From NCBI RefSeq assembly GCF_002709775.1, contig NZ_PAQR01000007.1, positions 87,207 to 151,206 on the forward strand: a stretch of DNA of 64,000 bases. Reading direction: 5' to 3'. The DNA comes from Thalassospira sp. GTDB lineage: Bacteria; Pseudomonadota; Alphaproteobacteria; Rhodospirillales; Thalassospiraceae. The notes beneath the pieces are model-generated. The model saw only the letters and a program-made list of their open reading frames with translations, was not told the origin of the DNA and made no database searches. Made by a program: the position numbers and the translations under genes. Shown one piece after another: positions 35,185 to 45,145 of the stretch. The stretch's first letter is position 1. Each line of letters opens with the position of its first letter.

Positions 35185-35967
35185 ATGCATTACAGCATGC
35201 GGCAATACCGCGCCGAAGCGCAAAGCCACAGTCACAGCGATTTCCATCAGATCATCATCTCCGAGCTCGGCAAGCTCGAGATGGAGGTCGAAGGACGCGG
35301 TGGCGAGGTTTGCGGTCGGCAACTGGCCTTTGTCGAGGCAGGCAAAACCCATGCCTATCGGGCGGAGGGGCTTAACCGTTTCCTTGTCCTCGATGTCAAC
35401 GCCGACCTAGCCCATCGCACCGGTCTTGAGGCGCTGTGGCATCGGCACGGCAGTGCTGCGACCTATCTTGAAGTCGGCCTTGGCCATCAACGCGGATTAA
35501 TCGGTCTTTTGGACGGTTTGTCGACAGCCGATACGCACGAAAGTACTGACGGGGCACGGTTGCTGGATGGTTTGAAAACGCTTCTTCTGAGCAGTCGTCA
35601 GACTAATGGCGGCTTGGCTTACGGTAAGGTGGATTTACCATCGCGCCTTGTCCGCACCATGGCCTGGGCCGAGGCCAGATTGGGCGAGGAAATTACAATC
35701 ACCGACCTCGCAACCATTGCCGCCCAATCGGAAAGCAGCCTCTTTGCTGCCTTTCAAAAGCATGTCGGAACAAGCCCGATGCGCTGGCTGACCGAGCAAC
35801 GCCTGCAGATGGCCATGGCGCTGCTGCGCGACCCTGAGATCCGCCTTTCGATGTCTGATCTGTCGAACGCCGTCGGCTTCGCCGACCAAAGCGCGTTCTC
35901 ACGTGCCTTTTCCCGTCGCTTTGGCTGTGCGCCAAGGACGATACGTCCGGGTGCGGCCGTTCTTTAA
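35185..35967 (+). CDS. AraC family transcriptional regulator
   Basis: A 260-aa regulator with an N-terminal cupin (HSHSDFHQIIISELGKLEME, LAFVEAGKTHAYR) and C-terminal double HTH (ITDLATIAAQSESSLFAAFQKHVGTSPMRWL and LSNAVGFADQSAFSRAFSRRFG). AGAGGA precedes ATG 35185. It lies 120 bases upstream of a YddG-like exporter gene on the same strand, which is the obvious candidate target; this arrangement of an AraC gene next to a DMT exporter is common. Confidence 0.92.
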   Translation: MHYSMRQYRAEAQSHSHSDFHQIIISELGKLEMEVEGRGGEVCGRQLAFVEAGKTHAYRAEGLNRFLVLDVNADLAHRTGLEALWHRHGSAATYLEVGLGHQRGLIGLLDGLSTADTHESTDGARLLDGLKTLLLSSRQTNGGLAYGKVDLPSRLVRTMAWAEARLGEEITITDLATIAAQSESSLFAAFQKHVGTSPMRWLTEQRLQMAMALLRDPEIRLSMSDLSNAVGFADQSAFSRAFSRRFGCAPRTIRPGAAVL

Positions 35968-36087
35968 AGCCAAACGCGCAACTCATACCGTTTCGTTCAT
36001 GTCGAGAACTTCTGGAGTTTGGGCAAAGACCTGATGCCCGAACGGGGGCATCTTCCGATCTTGCAAAACGGCAGGATCGGGTGCTCC

Positions 36088-36993
36088 ATGAAAACGGTTG
36101 ATGAAAAACGAAAGGCAACGCTGATCGGGGTGATTGCTGTGGTCCTTTGGGCCCTGCTTGCCCTGTTTACCACCGAACTGGCATGCATTCCGCCTTTTCA
36201 GTTGGTGAGCCTGTGCTTTGCCGTGGCCAGTATTTTCAGTGCACTCTGGATCACTTTGCGCGGTGGCAGTGTCGTGCGCGCCTTGCGTCAGCCGCTTGGT
36301 GCTTGGGTGCTCGGGGTTGGTGGACTGTTTGGCTATCACTTCTTCTATTTCGTAGCACTGGCAAACGCGCCTGCAGTTGAGGCGAGCCTGATTGCCTATC
36401 TCTGGCCGCTTTTGATTGTGTTGTTCTCTGCACTTCTGCCCGGTGAACGCCTGAGATGGCAGCATCTCGCAGGGGTTGCTTTGGGATTGTTTGGTGCAGT
36501 CCTTTTGGTCAGCAAGGGGCAAGGCCTGTCTTTCAACCCGGCATTTGCGTTGGGCTATGGTGCGGCTGTTATCTGTTCTTTGCTCTGGTCGGGCTATTCA
36601 GTGCTTAACCGACGCTATCGCAACGTTCCGGTGGGGGCGGTTTGCGGCTTTTGCGCAGGCGCGTCGTTGCTTGGCTTTGTCACCCATGGCCTACTCGAAA
36701 CCTGGGTGACACCAGATACCATACAATGGTTGGCAATCCTCGGTCTGGGGCTCGGCCCGGTTGGCGCGGCCTTCTTTGTCTGGGATCACGGCACCAAACA
36801 TGGTGACATTCAAATCCTCGGTGTTGCCGCCTATGGCGCGCCGCTGCTCAGTACCTGCTTGCTGATTGCCTTCGGAAAGGCGCTTGCAACGCCTGCAATC
36901 ATTGTTGGCTGTATCCTGATTGTCGGTGGCGCTGTTCTGGCGTCTGCGAACTTTTTGTCTGGCAAGCGAGGTCGTTCACTCTCTTCGGAATAG
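36088..36993 (+). CDS. DMT-family exporter, YddG-like
   Basis: A 301-aa ten-helix membrane protein. The start (KRKATLIGVIAVVLWALLALFT) and VEASLIAYLWPLLIVLFSALL closely resemble the aromatic amino-acid exporter YddG of E. coli (KATLIGLIAIVLW, VNYLWPSLTILFA). Likely role: export of aromatic or other amino acids. In-frame upstream starts 36019/36034 would add a hydrophilic leader. Probably controlled by the AraC gene before it. Confidence 0.88.
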   Translation: MKTVDEKRKATLIGVIAVVLWALLALFTTELACIPPFQLVSLCFAVASIFSALWITLRGGSVVRALRQPLGAWVLGVGGLFGYHFFYFVALANAPAVEASLIAYLWPLLIVLFSALLPGERLRWQHLAGVALGLFGAVLLVSKGQGLSFNPAFALGYGAAVICSLLWSGYSVLNRRYRNVPVGAVCGFCAGASLLGFVTHGLLETWVTPDTIQWLAILGLGLGPVGAAFFVWDHGTKHGDIQILGVAAYGAPLLSTCLLIAFGKALATPAIIVGCILIVGGAVLASANFLSGKRGRSLSSE

Positions 36994-37152
36994 GTTCGCG
37001 AAACCGGCCCCTGTTACATATCGGTCACATTTACGTGATTATACGGAATTTCTGCAATATTTGTGCTGTGCGGCAATATTTAAATGACTTATAGTCGGTA
37101 TGTGCTTGGGGAGGGGGCGTAGTAAACAGTTTACGCATCCAGGGACAGATGA

Positions 37153-38919
37153 ATGACGCAGCCAAAAAAAGACATTGCGCTCGGAATGAAGCAGGCGATG
37201 TCAGCCGCGCAGTTTAAGCAGGCCGCCAAAATCGGCGCCCAGCTCGTGCGTCTGCACCCAAAGAGAACCGATCTCCAGATAATGACAGCTGTCAGCGAGC
37301 TACAGGCTGGTTTGCCAGATAATGGGGCAAGAAGACTGAAAAAGCTGTTTGCTTCCTTGCCCTTTGGCGACAATTATTTCCCGGCTGTTACAAAGAATTT
37401 TCTGCAATACGCAGAAGCATTTAATGACTACGGATCATTAGAGTCTTCAATCCGTAAACGCCTTCGTGCGGCGCCGCACAACGATATGTTGTCAGCGATG
37501 CTCGCCGACGTCATTTTTCGGCGTGAAATCGTTTCAAGTCCCGGACTGTGCCATGCACCTCGTTTGGCGGAAGCAGTTCAGATTTTGCGCAATATTCCCG
37601 AGAAAAGCACGAAGTTCGAAGACAGTCAGAAACTGCTCGCACGCATTTATCTTCACCAGGAAGAATATCAGCTGGCATCCAGTGTGCTCGAAGAGTTACT
37701 CGCGCGTGCTCCAGGGGACATTTCAGTCCGAATGCTTTTGGCGTCGTCTTATGCGATTGCAGGCAAGGATGAGGATGCGGTTTCAAACAGCCTCGCAATT
37801 ATCAAAAGCAACCCGGACTATAGTGCGCAGCCTTACCTGATCATTTCCTTTATGCGCCCACAGGCCATGCCGGACGGGGCGAAGAAGGTACTTGACGGCA
37901 TCGTGAATAATGCCGGGGCAGATAGTGGAGAACGCTACAAGGCCGCATTTGCGTTGGCCAAGATCGAGGAAGTCCAAGGCAATATGCAGGCGGCCTTTGA
38001 ATATTATCAGAAAGGGCACGCTGCTGATCGTTCGGGGCGCCCCTTTAACATCAAGCGCGAACTTGGTGAGCTGCAAAAACTGCGTGATCTGGTGAGTGCT
38101 CCGCGACAAACCTCTATGCTGTCAGCCGGCGCAGAAGATCCCGCAGGACCAAAGCCCATCTTTGTTGTCGGCATGCCGCGATCTGGAACCACGCTTACGG
38201 AACGTATTCTTGGCGCGCACCCGGATGTGCATGCTGCTGGTGAGATTGGTGATCTTGCGAAGGCAGTTACGGATGTTGTAGGGCCAGGGCAGATTTCGGA
38301 ACAGGCAGCGCGAATTGACGCGAAGGCCGCAGCACGGATCAGAAAGCAGTATCTTGATGCATTGGCAGCATATGCACCTGACAAACAGTTTGTCACGAAC
38401 AAGACACCTGCCAACTATTTGCGGATTGAAATGATCCGGCGTGTCTTCCCGGATGCACCGATTATTCACACGCACCGTCATCCTTTGGCGACATGTCTGT
38501 CGATTTACACGACGCCATTTGCCATGCCGATGCGCTATTCCGACGATCTGGGAGAGTTCGCACAATACTATCGCGGATATGTCGATCTGATGAATGCCTG
38601 TTTTGAGACCGATCAGAACGGACAGATTTATGATCTGTCCTACGAGGATTTGGTATCTGATCCCGAGGCGGTAGCACGCGACTATCTGGCTCATTGCGGA
38701 CTGGATTGGCGGCCGGAATGTCTGGAATTCTATCGCGCGGGCAAGGCGGCTGCGACGGCCAGCATGATTCAGGTGCGCCGTCCGATTAATCAGGATTCTG
38801 TTCAGAAATGGCAGCGGTTTGAGCCCTATATCGGGCCGTTGGCAGCACTGGCAGATGATCCGGATATCCGTCAATGGCGGGCTGCGGTCAAATCATCGCG
38901 GCGTGCGGTTGCCGCGTGA
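37153..38919 (+). CDS. TPR-repeat sulfotransferase family protein
   Basis: A 588-aa protein. Residues about 1-310 are helical TPR-like repeats (AVQILRNIPEKS, ASSVLEELLARAPGD, AFEYYQKGHAADRSG). The sulfotransferase domain (Sulfotransfer_3 type) starts at about 335 with the PAPS 5'-phosphosulfate loop VGMPRSGTTLTERIL (340-352) and the 3'-phosphate region IIHTHRHPLATCLSIY. TPR-sulfotransferases act on proteins or glycans; the acceptor is unknown. A second protein of identical length and layout is encoded at 45146-46912 on the other strand. Confidence 0.92.
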   Translation: MTQPKKDIALGMKQAMSAAQFKQAAKIGAQLVRLHPKRTDLQIMTAVSELQAGLPDNGARRLKKLFASLPFGDNYFPAVTKNFLQYAEAFNDYGSLESSIRKRLRAAPHNDMLSAMLADVIFRREIVSSPGLCHAPRLAEAVQILRNIPEKSTKFEDSQKLLARIYLHQEEYQLASSVLEELLARAPGDISVRMLLASSYAIAGKDEDAVSNSLAIIKSNPDYSAQPYLIISFMRPQAMPDGAKKVLDGIVNNAGADSGERYKAAFALAKIEEVQGNMQAAFEYYQKGHAADRSGRPFNIKRELGELQKLRDLVSAPRQTSMLSAGAEDPAGPKPIFVVGMPRSGTTLTERILGAHPDVHAAGEIGDLAKAVTDVVGPGQISEQAARIDAKAAARIRKQYLDALAAYAPDKQFVTNKTPANYLRIEMIRRVFPDAPIIHTHRHPLATCLSIYTTPFAMPMRYSDDLGEFAQYYRGYVDLMNACFETDQNGQIYDLSYEDLVSDPEAVARDYLAHCGLDWRPECLEFYRAGKAAATASMIQVRRPINQDSVQKWQRFEPYIGPLAALADDPDIRQWRAAVKSSRRAVAA

Positions 38920-38987
38920 CCTTCAGGCGAGCTTCGGGTTAGAAGGTATCAGAAGGAAAACGATACCGAGAAATCCGGAGCACCGCG

Positions 38988-39962
38988 ATGACCAGCACCA
39001 TTCCCAAAGCAGAACTGCATTTGCATCTTGAAGGCGCGATGACGCCAGCGCTTGTGCGCCGTTTTGCCAAGCGTAATGGCCTTACTCTGCCTGATGACAT
39101 CTATGATGATCAGGATCGCTATCTCTGGGATGACTTTCCAGAATTCCTCAACAGCTTTGACAAGGCCAGTGCTGCCATCCGCACCAAGCAGGATTACGCC
39201 GACCTGACGTCCTCCTATCTGATCGAGCAGGCAAAGGTCGGAACCCTTTATGCCGAGATTTTCTGTTCTCCAACTCATGCGGCCAATTGCGGCCTGTCCT
39301 TTGACGATCATCTTGAAGCCGTGGTTGAAGGCATTGATCGTGCCGAAAAGGAAAGCGGGATCATTGGCCGGATCATCATGACCTGTGTGCGCCATGTCGG
39401 GCCGGATATTGCGATCAAGGTTGCGCGTGAAACGGTTGCTTGCGGGCATCCATACATTGTCGGATTTGGCATGGGCGGCAATGAAAGCATGTTCACGCAG
39501 GAAGATTTCTATCCGGCCTTCAAAATCGCCCGTGATGCAGGCCTTGGCTGCACCACCCATGCCGGTGAGGTCGAAGGACCGCAAAGCGTCTGGGATGCGA
39601 TTGAAAAGCTTCCTGTGACCCGGATCGGTCATGGTGTGCGGTCCATCGAAGATCCGAAGCTGGTCGAAACATTGGCCAAACGCGAAATCGTGCTGGAAGT
39701 CTGCCCTGGGTCAAATATCGCGCTTTCGGTGTTCCCGGATTATGCATCCCATCCATTGCGCAAGTTTTATGAGGCCGGGGTCAAGGTCACCCTTGGGTCA
39801 GATGATCCGCCGTTCTTCTTTACCTCGCTGGCAGACGAATATCAGCGTGCAGAAGAGCTGTTTGGCTTCAGTCCGGCAGAACTGACGGGCATCACCCGCA
39901 CGGCCATCGAAGCCGCCTTTGTTGATGAAGACACCAAGGCCAGGCTTATCGCGAAGCTTTAA
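38988..39962 (+). CDS. add: Adenosine deaminase
   Basis: A 324-aa cytoplasmic zinc amidohydrolase of the adenosine/adenine deaminase family. Zinc ligands HLH at residues 11 and 13 (ELHLHLEGAM), then THAGEVEGP with the third His and catalytic Glu, RIGHGVRS with the catalytic His, and the metal-binding Asp in GSDDPPFF. The SDDPPFF form is shared by adenosine and adenine deaminases, so base versus nucleoside preference is not certain. Converges on the hydrolase gene with a 3-base gap. Confidence 0.92.
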   Translation: MTSTIPKAELHLHLEGAMTPALVRRFAKRNGLTLPDDIYDDQDRYLWDDFPEFLNSFDKASAAIRTKQDYADLTSSYLIEQAKVGTLYAEIFCSPTHAANCGLSFDDHLEAVVEGIDRAEKESGIIGRIIMTCVRHVGPDIAIKVARETVACGHPYIVGFGMGGNESMFTQEDFYPAFKIARDAGLGCTTHAGEVEGPQSVWDAIEKLPVTRIGHGVRSIEDPKLVETLAKREIVLEVCPGSNIALSVFPDYASHPLRKFYEAGVKVTLGSDDPPFFFTSLADEYQRAEELFGFSPAELTGITRTAIEAAFVDEDTKARLIAKL

Positions 39963-39965
39963 GCG

Positions 39966-40886
39966 TCAAATGGACTTGCAGCGCGCGATATGCGCATCAA
40001 AAGCCTGCCAGAACTTGTGGCGATAGAGATCATGTTCCTGAAGGATCTCGTGACGGGCTTCGGGGATTTCCGTGATGATGATGGATGGCACATTGCCAAA
40101 CAGATCTTCGGTGGTCTGGTTGGAAACAACCTGATCATTGCCGGCCAGAACCATGGTGATGGGGGGCAGGGTCCATGCGCCCGATTTCATATGTTCTATC
40201 CGGTCGGAAACTAATGCCTGTGCCTTGAAACAGGCATCCAGCCATCCGGCAGAAACACCGCCAACCACAAGGTTCGGATGCTTTTTCAGGATCGCGACAT
40301 TTCGGGCATGGCGCACGGCGTCCGAGGTCAGGATGTTGTCGTGCACAAACTTGGTCAGCGGGCTGAGCTTGCTTTGGCCGGGCAGGTATTGCTTGTCAAA
40401 ACCATAGCGACACATGCTGTCAGCAACGAACTGTGCCGCGAGCGACAACCAGTCATGGCCCCCCAGGCCAAAGAACGGCGCGACCATTACGGCACTTTCC
40501 CACAGACCCGGTCGATCAAGCATCATCACCATGGCGACCAATCCGCCGGTCGAGTGGGTCAGGACAATCGGGCAGGTGATCCCGTGATTGTCACGGACAT
40601 GGCCGATGACATGGCGTGTATCGGCGATATAATGCGCAACGTCATGGATATATCCCATTACCGGATCGCTGGTTTCGCGTGATGAGCCACCGTGACCGCG
40701 AAAGTCAAAGGTGACGCAGCCAAAGCCACGTTCAGAGAGCTCGTCTGCGGTTTCCTGATAGCGCTCGATATACTCCCCACGTCCTTGCAGGATCAGAATA
40801 TGCTGTCGCGCCTGGTCTGGCGTCTGCACGCCATAGCGCAGACGGATCCCGTCCGGTGTTGTGAGGGTGTTGATCGCAAACGTCAT
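39966..40886 (-). CDS. Alpha/beta hydrolase, lysophospholipase-like
   Basis: A 306-aa soluble hydrolase of the PldB/monoacylglycerol-lipase group. Oxyanion-side motif ILQGRGEYIERY, GHGGSS, nucleophile elbow LTHSTGGLVA with the catalytic Ser, and the terminal His in ARHEILQE are all visible. Natural substrate probably a lysolipid or monoacylglycerol. Transcribed after the lipoprotein hydrolase gene on the same strand with a 21-base gap, so the two are likely co-expressed. Confidence 0.92.
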   Translation of the reverse strand: MTFAINTLTTPDGIRLRYGVQTPDQARQHILILQGRGEYIERYQETADELSERGFGCVTFDFRGHGGSSRETSDPVMGYIHDVAHYIADTRHVIGHVRDNHGITCPIVLTHSTGGLVAMVMMLDRPGLWESAVMVAPFFGLGGHDWLSLAAQFVADSMCRYGFDKQYLPGQSKLSPLTKFVHDNILTSDAVRHARNVAILKKHPNLVVGGVSAGWLDACFKAQALVSDRIEHMKSGAWTLPPITMVLAGNDQVVSNQTTEDLFGNVPSIIITEIPEARHEILQEHDLYRHKFWQAFDAHIARCKSI

Positions 40887-40907
40887 TGGATGGCTTTCAG
40901 GTTCTGA

Positions 40908-42194
40908 TTACTCGTCTGCGAGTGCGGTTGTGATAAAGGCCGTCATTTTATCCATCATGCCCGCGAAATCGGGATTGAATGTCCCGCGGCGCAAGCTGCC
41001 ATCGGGGGCGGTATCAAACAGATTACGCTCGCCATAAAGGATATCTTCGCCGGTCTGACAGCGGGTGAGCGCATCGCCCTCGTCATAATGCCCGCAATCG
41101 GGAACAGCGCCATCCAGCCCGTAAAACGGGTCCTGGGGGCTCATGGTAATCGCCGTGTGGGCGTGATTGAGCGTGCGCAGCTCATGATTTTCAGAGCGCA
41201 CGATATCAATGCCGTCGCAGGTCGCTGTGCCATCGGGGGCAGGGATCTCGCCCTGATACCAGATCAGGTGCTTTTGCGCGCTTGTGACCTTGTTGCAGAA
41301 GAAGTCACCGACCAGCTCCGGATTGATCGTCTGATCGTCTGAGCTGACAACCCCGAAGACGGGTAAATCAAAGTCGGGCAGGCTGCCGTCGCCATAAGGT
41401 TTGGTGAGCAGATAAAACTCCGCCGCGGCATTCATCGCCATGGAGCCATATTTTCCCGGATCACTGTTTTCACCCTGACCCACCCAGTCTTTGACATAGC
41501 GGACATAGGGGGTAAGCCAAGCCTGTTCGCTTTTGGCAGCTAATCCCGGCGAAAGCATGACAAGCGCGCTGGTCCGCTCCTTATCCGCTTGTTCGCTATA
41601 AACCCGACCGATCAGGGCAGCACCGGTGGAAAAGCCCATCGGAATGATGTGTTTAACCTCATCACCAAAGCTGTTCATGCCGAAGCGAACCGTTTCAAGC
41701 CAGTCTTCATAGTCCACATCAAGCAAGTCACCCGGGACAGTACCATGGCCGGGCAGAAGGACGCCATGGAAGGTCGCGCAGGGGAAGCGATCCCGCAAAT
41801 CGTCGCGAATGTCACTCAGCCAATAGGGACTGTCCGTCAGGCCATGAACCATCAGGAAACCAACACCATTTCCCTGCAATCCGGCATCATCGCTGTTGCA
41901 TGTCGCGCCAACCGGTCCAAGCGCGAAGGGCGCGCGCATGTCGACAACCTGATCAAGGGTGTGTTCGCCGAACGGTTTTTCCTCCACGGCAAAGCGCGTT
42001 TGCGTCAGTACGTTGCGTATCTGTTGGCGCGTGGATTTGACATAATCATCAAATGACATTCCGGCATTCGGGGCCATAATCGCCGCACCAGATGGTTCAA
42101 GGGCAGCGTCATTCTTCGCGCAGGCGCCGGTTGCTAGCAGGCTGCACAGGGCAAGCGATGCCAGACCTGTTCTGAGGATGCGGGGCGTGCCCAT
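40908..42194 (-). CDS. Alpha/beta hydrolase lipoprotein
   Basis: A 428-aa protein with a lipoprotein signal (ILRTGLASLALCSLLATGAC, lipobox TGAC), so it is probably membrane-anchored in the periplasm. The hydrolase fold shows GFLMVHGLTDSPYWL, LLPGHGTVPG and the nucleophile elbow MGFSTGAAL. A late His (LNHAHTA) could complete the triad. Paired Cys residues suggest disulfides. Carboxylesterase-like; substrate unknown. It precedes the cytoplasmic lysophospholipase-like gene. Confidence 0.9.
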   Translation of the reverse strand: MGTPRILRTGLASLALCSLLATGACAKNDAALEPSGAAIMAPNAGMSFDDYVKSTRQQIRNVLTQTRFAVEEKPFGEHTLDQVVDMRAPFALGPVGATCNSDDAGLQGNGVGFLMVHGLTDSPYWLSDIRDDLRDRFPCATFHGVLLPGHGTVPGDLLDVDYEDWLETVRFGMNSFGDEVKHIIPMGFSTGAALIGRVYSEQADKERTSALVMLSPGLAAKSEQAWLTPYVRYVKDWVGQGENSDPGKYGSMAMNAAAEFYLLTKPYGDGSLPDFDLPVFGVVSSDDQTINPELVGDFFCNKVTSAQKHLIWYQGEIPAPDGTATCDGIDIVRSENHELRTLNHAHTAITMSPQDPFYGLDGAVPDCGHYDEGDALTRCQTGEDILYGERNLFDTAPDGSLRRGTFNPDFAGMMDKMTAFITTALADE

Positions 42195-42286
42195 GATGTT
42201 TGCTCCGTTCAGTGTCGGTGATGTGTCGTTTCTTTTGAATGTGTTGGCAGGGATGTTAACGCGCGCGCTGCTATGGTGCGAGCAAC

Positions 42287-42317
42287 AAAAAAGCGACCTG
42301 TAAACAGATCGCTTTTT
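42287..42317 (-). terminator. Terminator after the OsmC-family gene
   Basis: On the minus strand the stem AAAAAGCGATCTGT / AGGTCGCTTTTT closes a short loop and ends in a T run, 27 bases past the stop at 42344. Confidence 0.8.
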
Positions 42318-42343
42318 GGGGCCGTTTGAACTGGTAAAAATCG

Positions 42344-42748
42344 TTACTCGATCAGTTCCCAGCTATGGGTGACTTCTGCAGCCTTTGATAGCATGATCGA
42401 GGCGGAGCAGTATTTTTCTGCCGAAAGTTCAACCGCGCGGCCGACCTTGGTTTCATTAAGGTTCTCACCCTTCACCTTGAAATGCAGGTGGATCTTGGTG
42501 AAGACCTTGGGATCGGTTTCCGCACGCTCGGCTTTGACGTCAGTTTCGACATCAAGGACGTTTTCTCGGCCTTTTTTCAGGATATGAACAACGTCAATCG
42601 ATGAACAGCCACCGATACCAAGCAGAAGCATTTCCATCGGGCTCGGTCCAAAACCGTTATCCTTGTCACCATCCATGACAACACCGTGGCCAGTGCCGCT
42701 GGTGCCGGTGAAGGTCAGGTTTTCAAGCCATTTTACACGCGCTTCCAT
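42344..42748 (-). CDS. OsmC family peroxiredoxin-like protein (YhfA type)
   Basis: A 134-aa protein with the two redox cysteines of the OsmC/Ohr fold: C48 in LLGIGGCSSID and C114 in EKYCSASIML. The N-terminal part (GHGVVMDGDKDNGFGPSPMEMLL) matches the YhfA subgroup. Likely function: reduction of organic peroxides or sulfur-related compounds. Single gene with its own terminator. Confidence 0.92.
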   Translation of the reverse strand: MEARVKWLENLTFTGTSGTGHGVVMDGDKDNGFGPSPMEMLLLGIGGCSSIDVVHILKKGRENVLDVETDVKAERAETDPKVFTKIHLHFKVKGENLNETKVGRAVELSAEKYCSASIMLSKAAEVTHSWELIE

Positions 42749-42947
42749 AATCGCATTCCCATCTGTGAAGAGTTGTTACCCTAACCTCTAGCCCGCCTTG
42801 GGCGGGGCTGCAAGGTGAGATCGGTGACATTGGCGTGAAGCAGGATGAGAAATGCGACCATGAGTGGTAAGTTGTTATGGGAGTTTTTACTTTCCGCTCG
42901 GATACTGGTCTGATTATTCAGATACCTATGGTGCAGGAGTTACGGCC

Positions 42948-43280
42948 ATGACAGAGGATCCAACGCGCAGCAAAAGCCGCTTCATGATGGGCATGGAACA
43001 TGTCCTGCGTGAGATCAATCACGAGATCATCAGCCCGGCCATCCCGGATATGTCAGTGGAAAACGCTGTTCCCCTGATGATTACGGTTGCTCGCCTGCGG
43101 GCCGAATATCTGAAATTTGCCTTCCATCTCTGCGATGATCGCAACGAGGATCACCCGACGGCCGAGGAACTGGCAAAGCTCAAACACCTGCGCGAAAGTT
43201 TCCAGGAAATGCTGGCGGTGGCCAAGGAACTCGAACATTGCATTGATCGCGGCTATATCGATCTTCCGGTCAAAAAATAG
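42948..43280 (+). CDS. Hypothetical protein, helical
   Basis: A 110-aa predicted all-helical protein (MTEDPTRSKSRFMMGMEHVLREIN; LAKLKHLRESFQEMLAVAKELEHC). AGGAG at about 42935 supports ATG 42948 over the in-frame start at 42864. I recognise no family. Codon use is like the host genome, so it is probably a native gene. It is followed after 150-180 bases by a PAS-GGDEF gene on the same strand. Confidence 0.75.
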   Translation: MTEDPTRSKSRFMMGMEHVLREINHEIISPAIPDMSVENAVPLMITVARLRAEYLKFAFHLCDDRNEDHPTAEELAKLKHLRESFQEMLAVAKELEHCIDRGYIDLPVKK

Positions 43281-43461
43281 TCCTATCCTGACAAGCACCG
43301 TGCTTTGATGGTCCCAGCCTTAAGAAAAATAATGACTTATTCTCCAGTATATGCAATGGGTTGCGCATATAAATTACAAGGCCGTCTTAAAAGGTCTGAT
43401 CTGGGACATCACATAAAACACGAAAAAAGGGAGAGCGCTGCTTTGCAGCGCGCCGGGTGTC

Positions 43462-45117
43462 TTGTCAGTCAGTGCGGATGTTGTGGCAACAGCGGCGTTG
43501 TCACGCGATAGTCTTGTTTTTCTTGATCCGGACGACCTGAAGGTCGTGTATGTCAATGCGGCTGCAGAAAAGCAACTTGGCGATGCCAAGTCGGTTTTGC
43601 GGCCGGGGACCGAGGTCAAACAGCTTCTCGCCTATCTTGCGAAAAACGGTGAATTTACCGATGGCGACGCCGTCACGGCGGTGCGCACGGCACTTGCGTC
43701 GATTTCCACGGGCAAATTTTCGGAACTGCCGGGCTTTCGTCTGGGCAAGACTCCGTTTCTTTGGCACTGCGATGTTGGTCCTTCCGGCACGCTGGCCCTT
43801 GTTTTGCGGGATGCCGGCCGGGCACAGGAACTGGCCAAGGCACTGGCAGATCATAAAACCTTTATCCAGCACCTGATTGATGTCCTGCCTACCCCGGTTT
43901 ATCTGAAAAACCGCGAAGGGGTTCTGACGCGCTGCAACGGTGCCTTTGCCGAGCTGTTCGGGTTGGATCCCGAGGATGCGATTGGCAAGCGCATGGCCGA
44001 TTTTGCGCCAAAATCACTGGCCAAGACCATCGGCGAACTCGAAGCCCCCTTGCGTGAAAGCGATGGGCAGGTGCGCGATGAAATTACATTTGCCCTCAAT
44101 GACCATGAATGCACCGCGCTCTTTGCTGCCTCCACACTTCGGGGGCCAAGTGGTGCGATTGCCGGGACCATTGGCTCGCTGATCGATGTCACCAGCCTCA
44201 AGCAAGCTCAGGCCGAAGTCGCGGAGGCCTCCGAGCGCCTGACGGGACTATTGGAAAGTGCGCCGATCGGGGTCGGGATTTCCAGCCGCGAAAATGGTGT
44301 ATTCCGGTTCTTTAACAGCACATTTGCCAAAATGCTTGGGCTTGCGGACGAGAAGGAGCCTTCGGACTCTATTCTGCTTTCCGAGCGCTACCGCGAACAG
44401 TCGCTCAAGGATATGGATGCGCTGGGCGAGTTGCAGGATGTCGAAATTCGTCTGCGCCGCCCGGAAATGTCCGAAGCACGCTGGCTTAAGACCTCGATCG
44501 AACCGCTATCGTTTCAGGGCGAGGAGAGCGTGCTGTGGTGGACGAGTGACATTACCAAGCAAAAGCACGCCGCGCGTGAATTGCAAAACAAGGCCAATAA
44601 TGACGAGCTGACCGGGCTCGCCAACCGGGCGCGCTTCATGCAGAAGCTCGATCAGTGTGAAAACGTCCTGCGCGGCACTGATACGCCAGCCGCGATCTTC
44701 ATCCTTGATCTGGACGGCTTCAAGCAGCTTAACGACACACAGGGCCATGCCGCCGGAGACTGGGTTCTGATTGAAACCGGTAAGCGTCTGAAACGCGCAG
44801 CGCGCCGGGCAGAGGAAGTCGCGCGACTTGGCGGGGACGAGTTTACGCTGCTGTTCCTCAATAAGGGCGGTGAGAAGGAAATGACCGAGGCCGCCGATGC
44901 GATTATTGCCGAAATGAGCCAGCCTTTTGTCTGGGAAGGACAGGATTGCGGTATTTCAGCTTCAATCGGCTTGGCTGTCTTTGATGGCGGCAGCTGTGAT
45001 ATGAGCGAACAACTCCGCCGTGCCGACAAGGCAATGTATGAAGCCAAGGCGGCCGGAAAAGCTCAATATTGCCTTTATACCCCTGAACTCGAACCAGACC
45101 TGCATACCGACGACTGA
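43462..45117 (+). CDS. PAS-containing GGDEF diguanylate cyclase
   Basis: About 551 aa, soluble (no transmembrane helix). Three PAS-like modules (about 15-115, 128-255 and 260-385; VLPTPVYLKNREGVLTRCNGAF and LLESAPIGVGISS start the second and third), followed by GGDEF (about 385-545) with intact LARLGGDEFTLLFL. The start is uncertain: no in-frame ATG exists between the stop at 43414 and the first PAS. TTG 43462 lacks a ribosome site, while CTG 43438 lies four bases after AGGGAG. A non-ATG start or an upstream sequence error is likely. Confidence 0.9.
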   Translation: MSVSADVVATAALSRDSLVFLDPDDLKVVYVNAAAEKQLGDAKSVLRPGTEVKQLLAYLAKNGEFTDGDAVTAVRTALASISTGKFSELPGFRLGKTPFLWHCDVGPSGTLALVLRDAGRAQELAKALADHKTFIQHLIDVLPTPVYLKNREGVLTRCNGAFAELFGLDPEDAIGKRMADFAPKSLAKTIGELEAPLRESDGQVRDEITFALNDHECTALFAASTLRGPSGAIAGTIGSLIDVTSLKQAQAEVAEASERLTGLLESAPIGVGISSRENGVFRFFNSTFAKMLGLADEKEPSDSILLSERYREQSLKDMDALGELQDVEIRLRRPEMSEARWLKTSIEPLSFQGEESVLWWTSDITKQKHAARELQNKANNDELTGLANRARFMQKLDQCENVLRGTDTPAAIFILDLDGFKQLNDTQGHAAGDWVLIETGKRLKRAARRAEEVARLGGDEFTLLFLNKGGEKEMTEAADAIIAEMSQPFVWEGQDCGISASIGLAVFDGGSCDMSEQLRRADKAMYEAKAAGKAQYCLYTPELEPDLHTDD

Positions 45118-45145
45118 GGATGGGCGTGCGCGGTACGCCCGCTCA

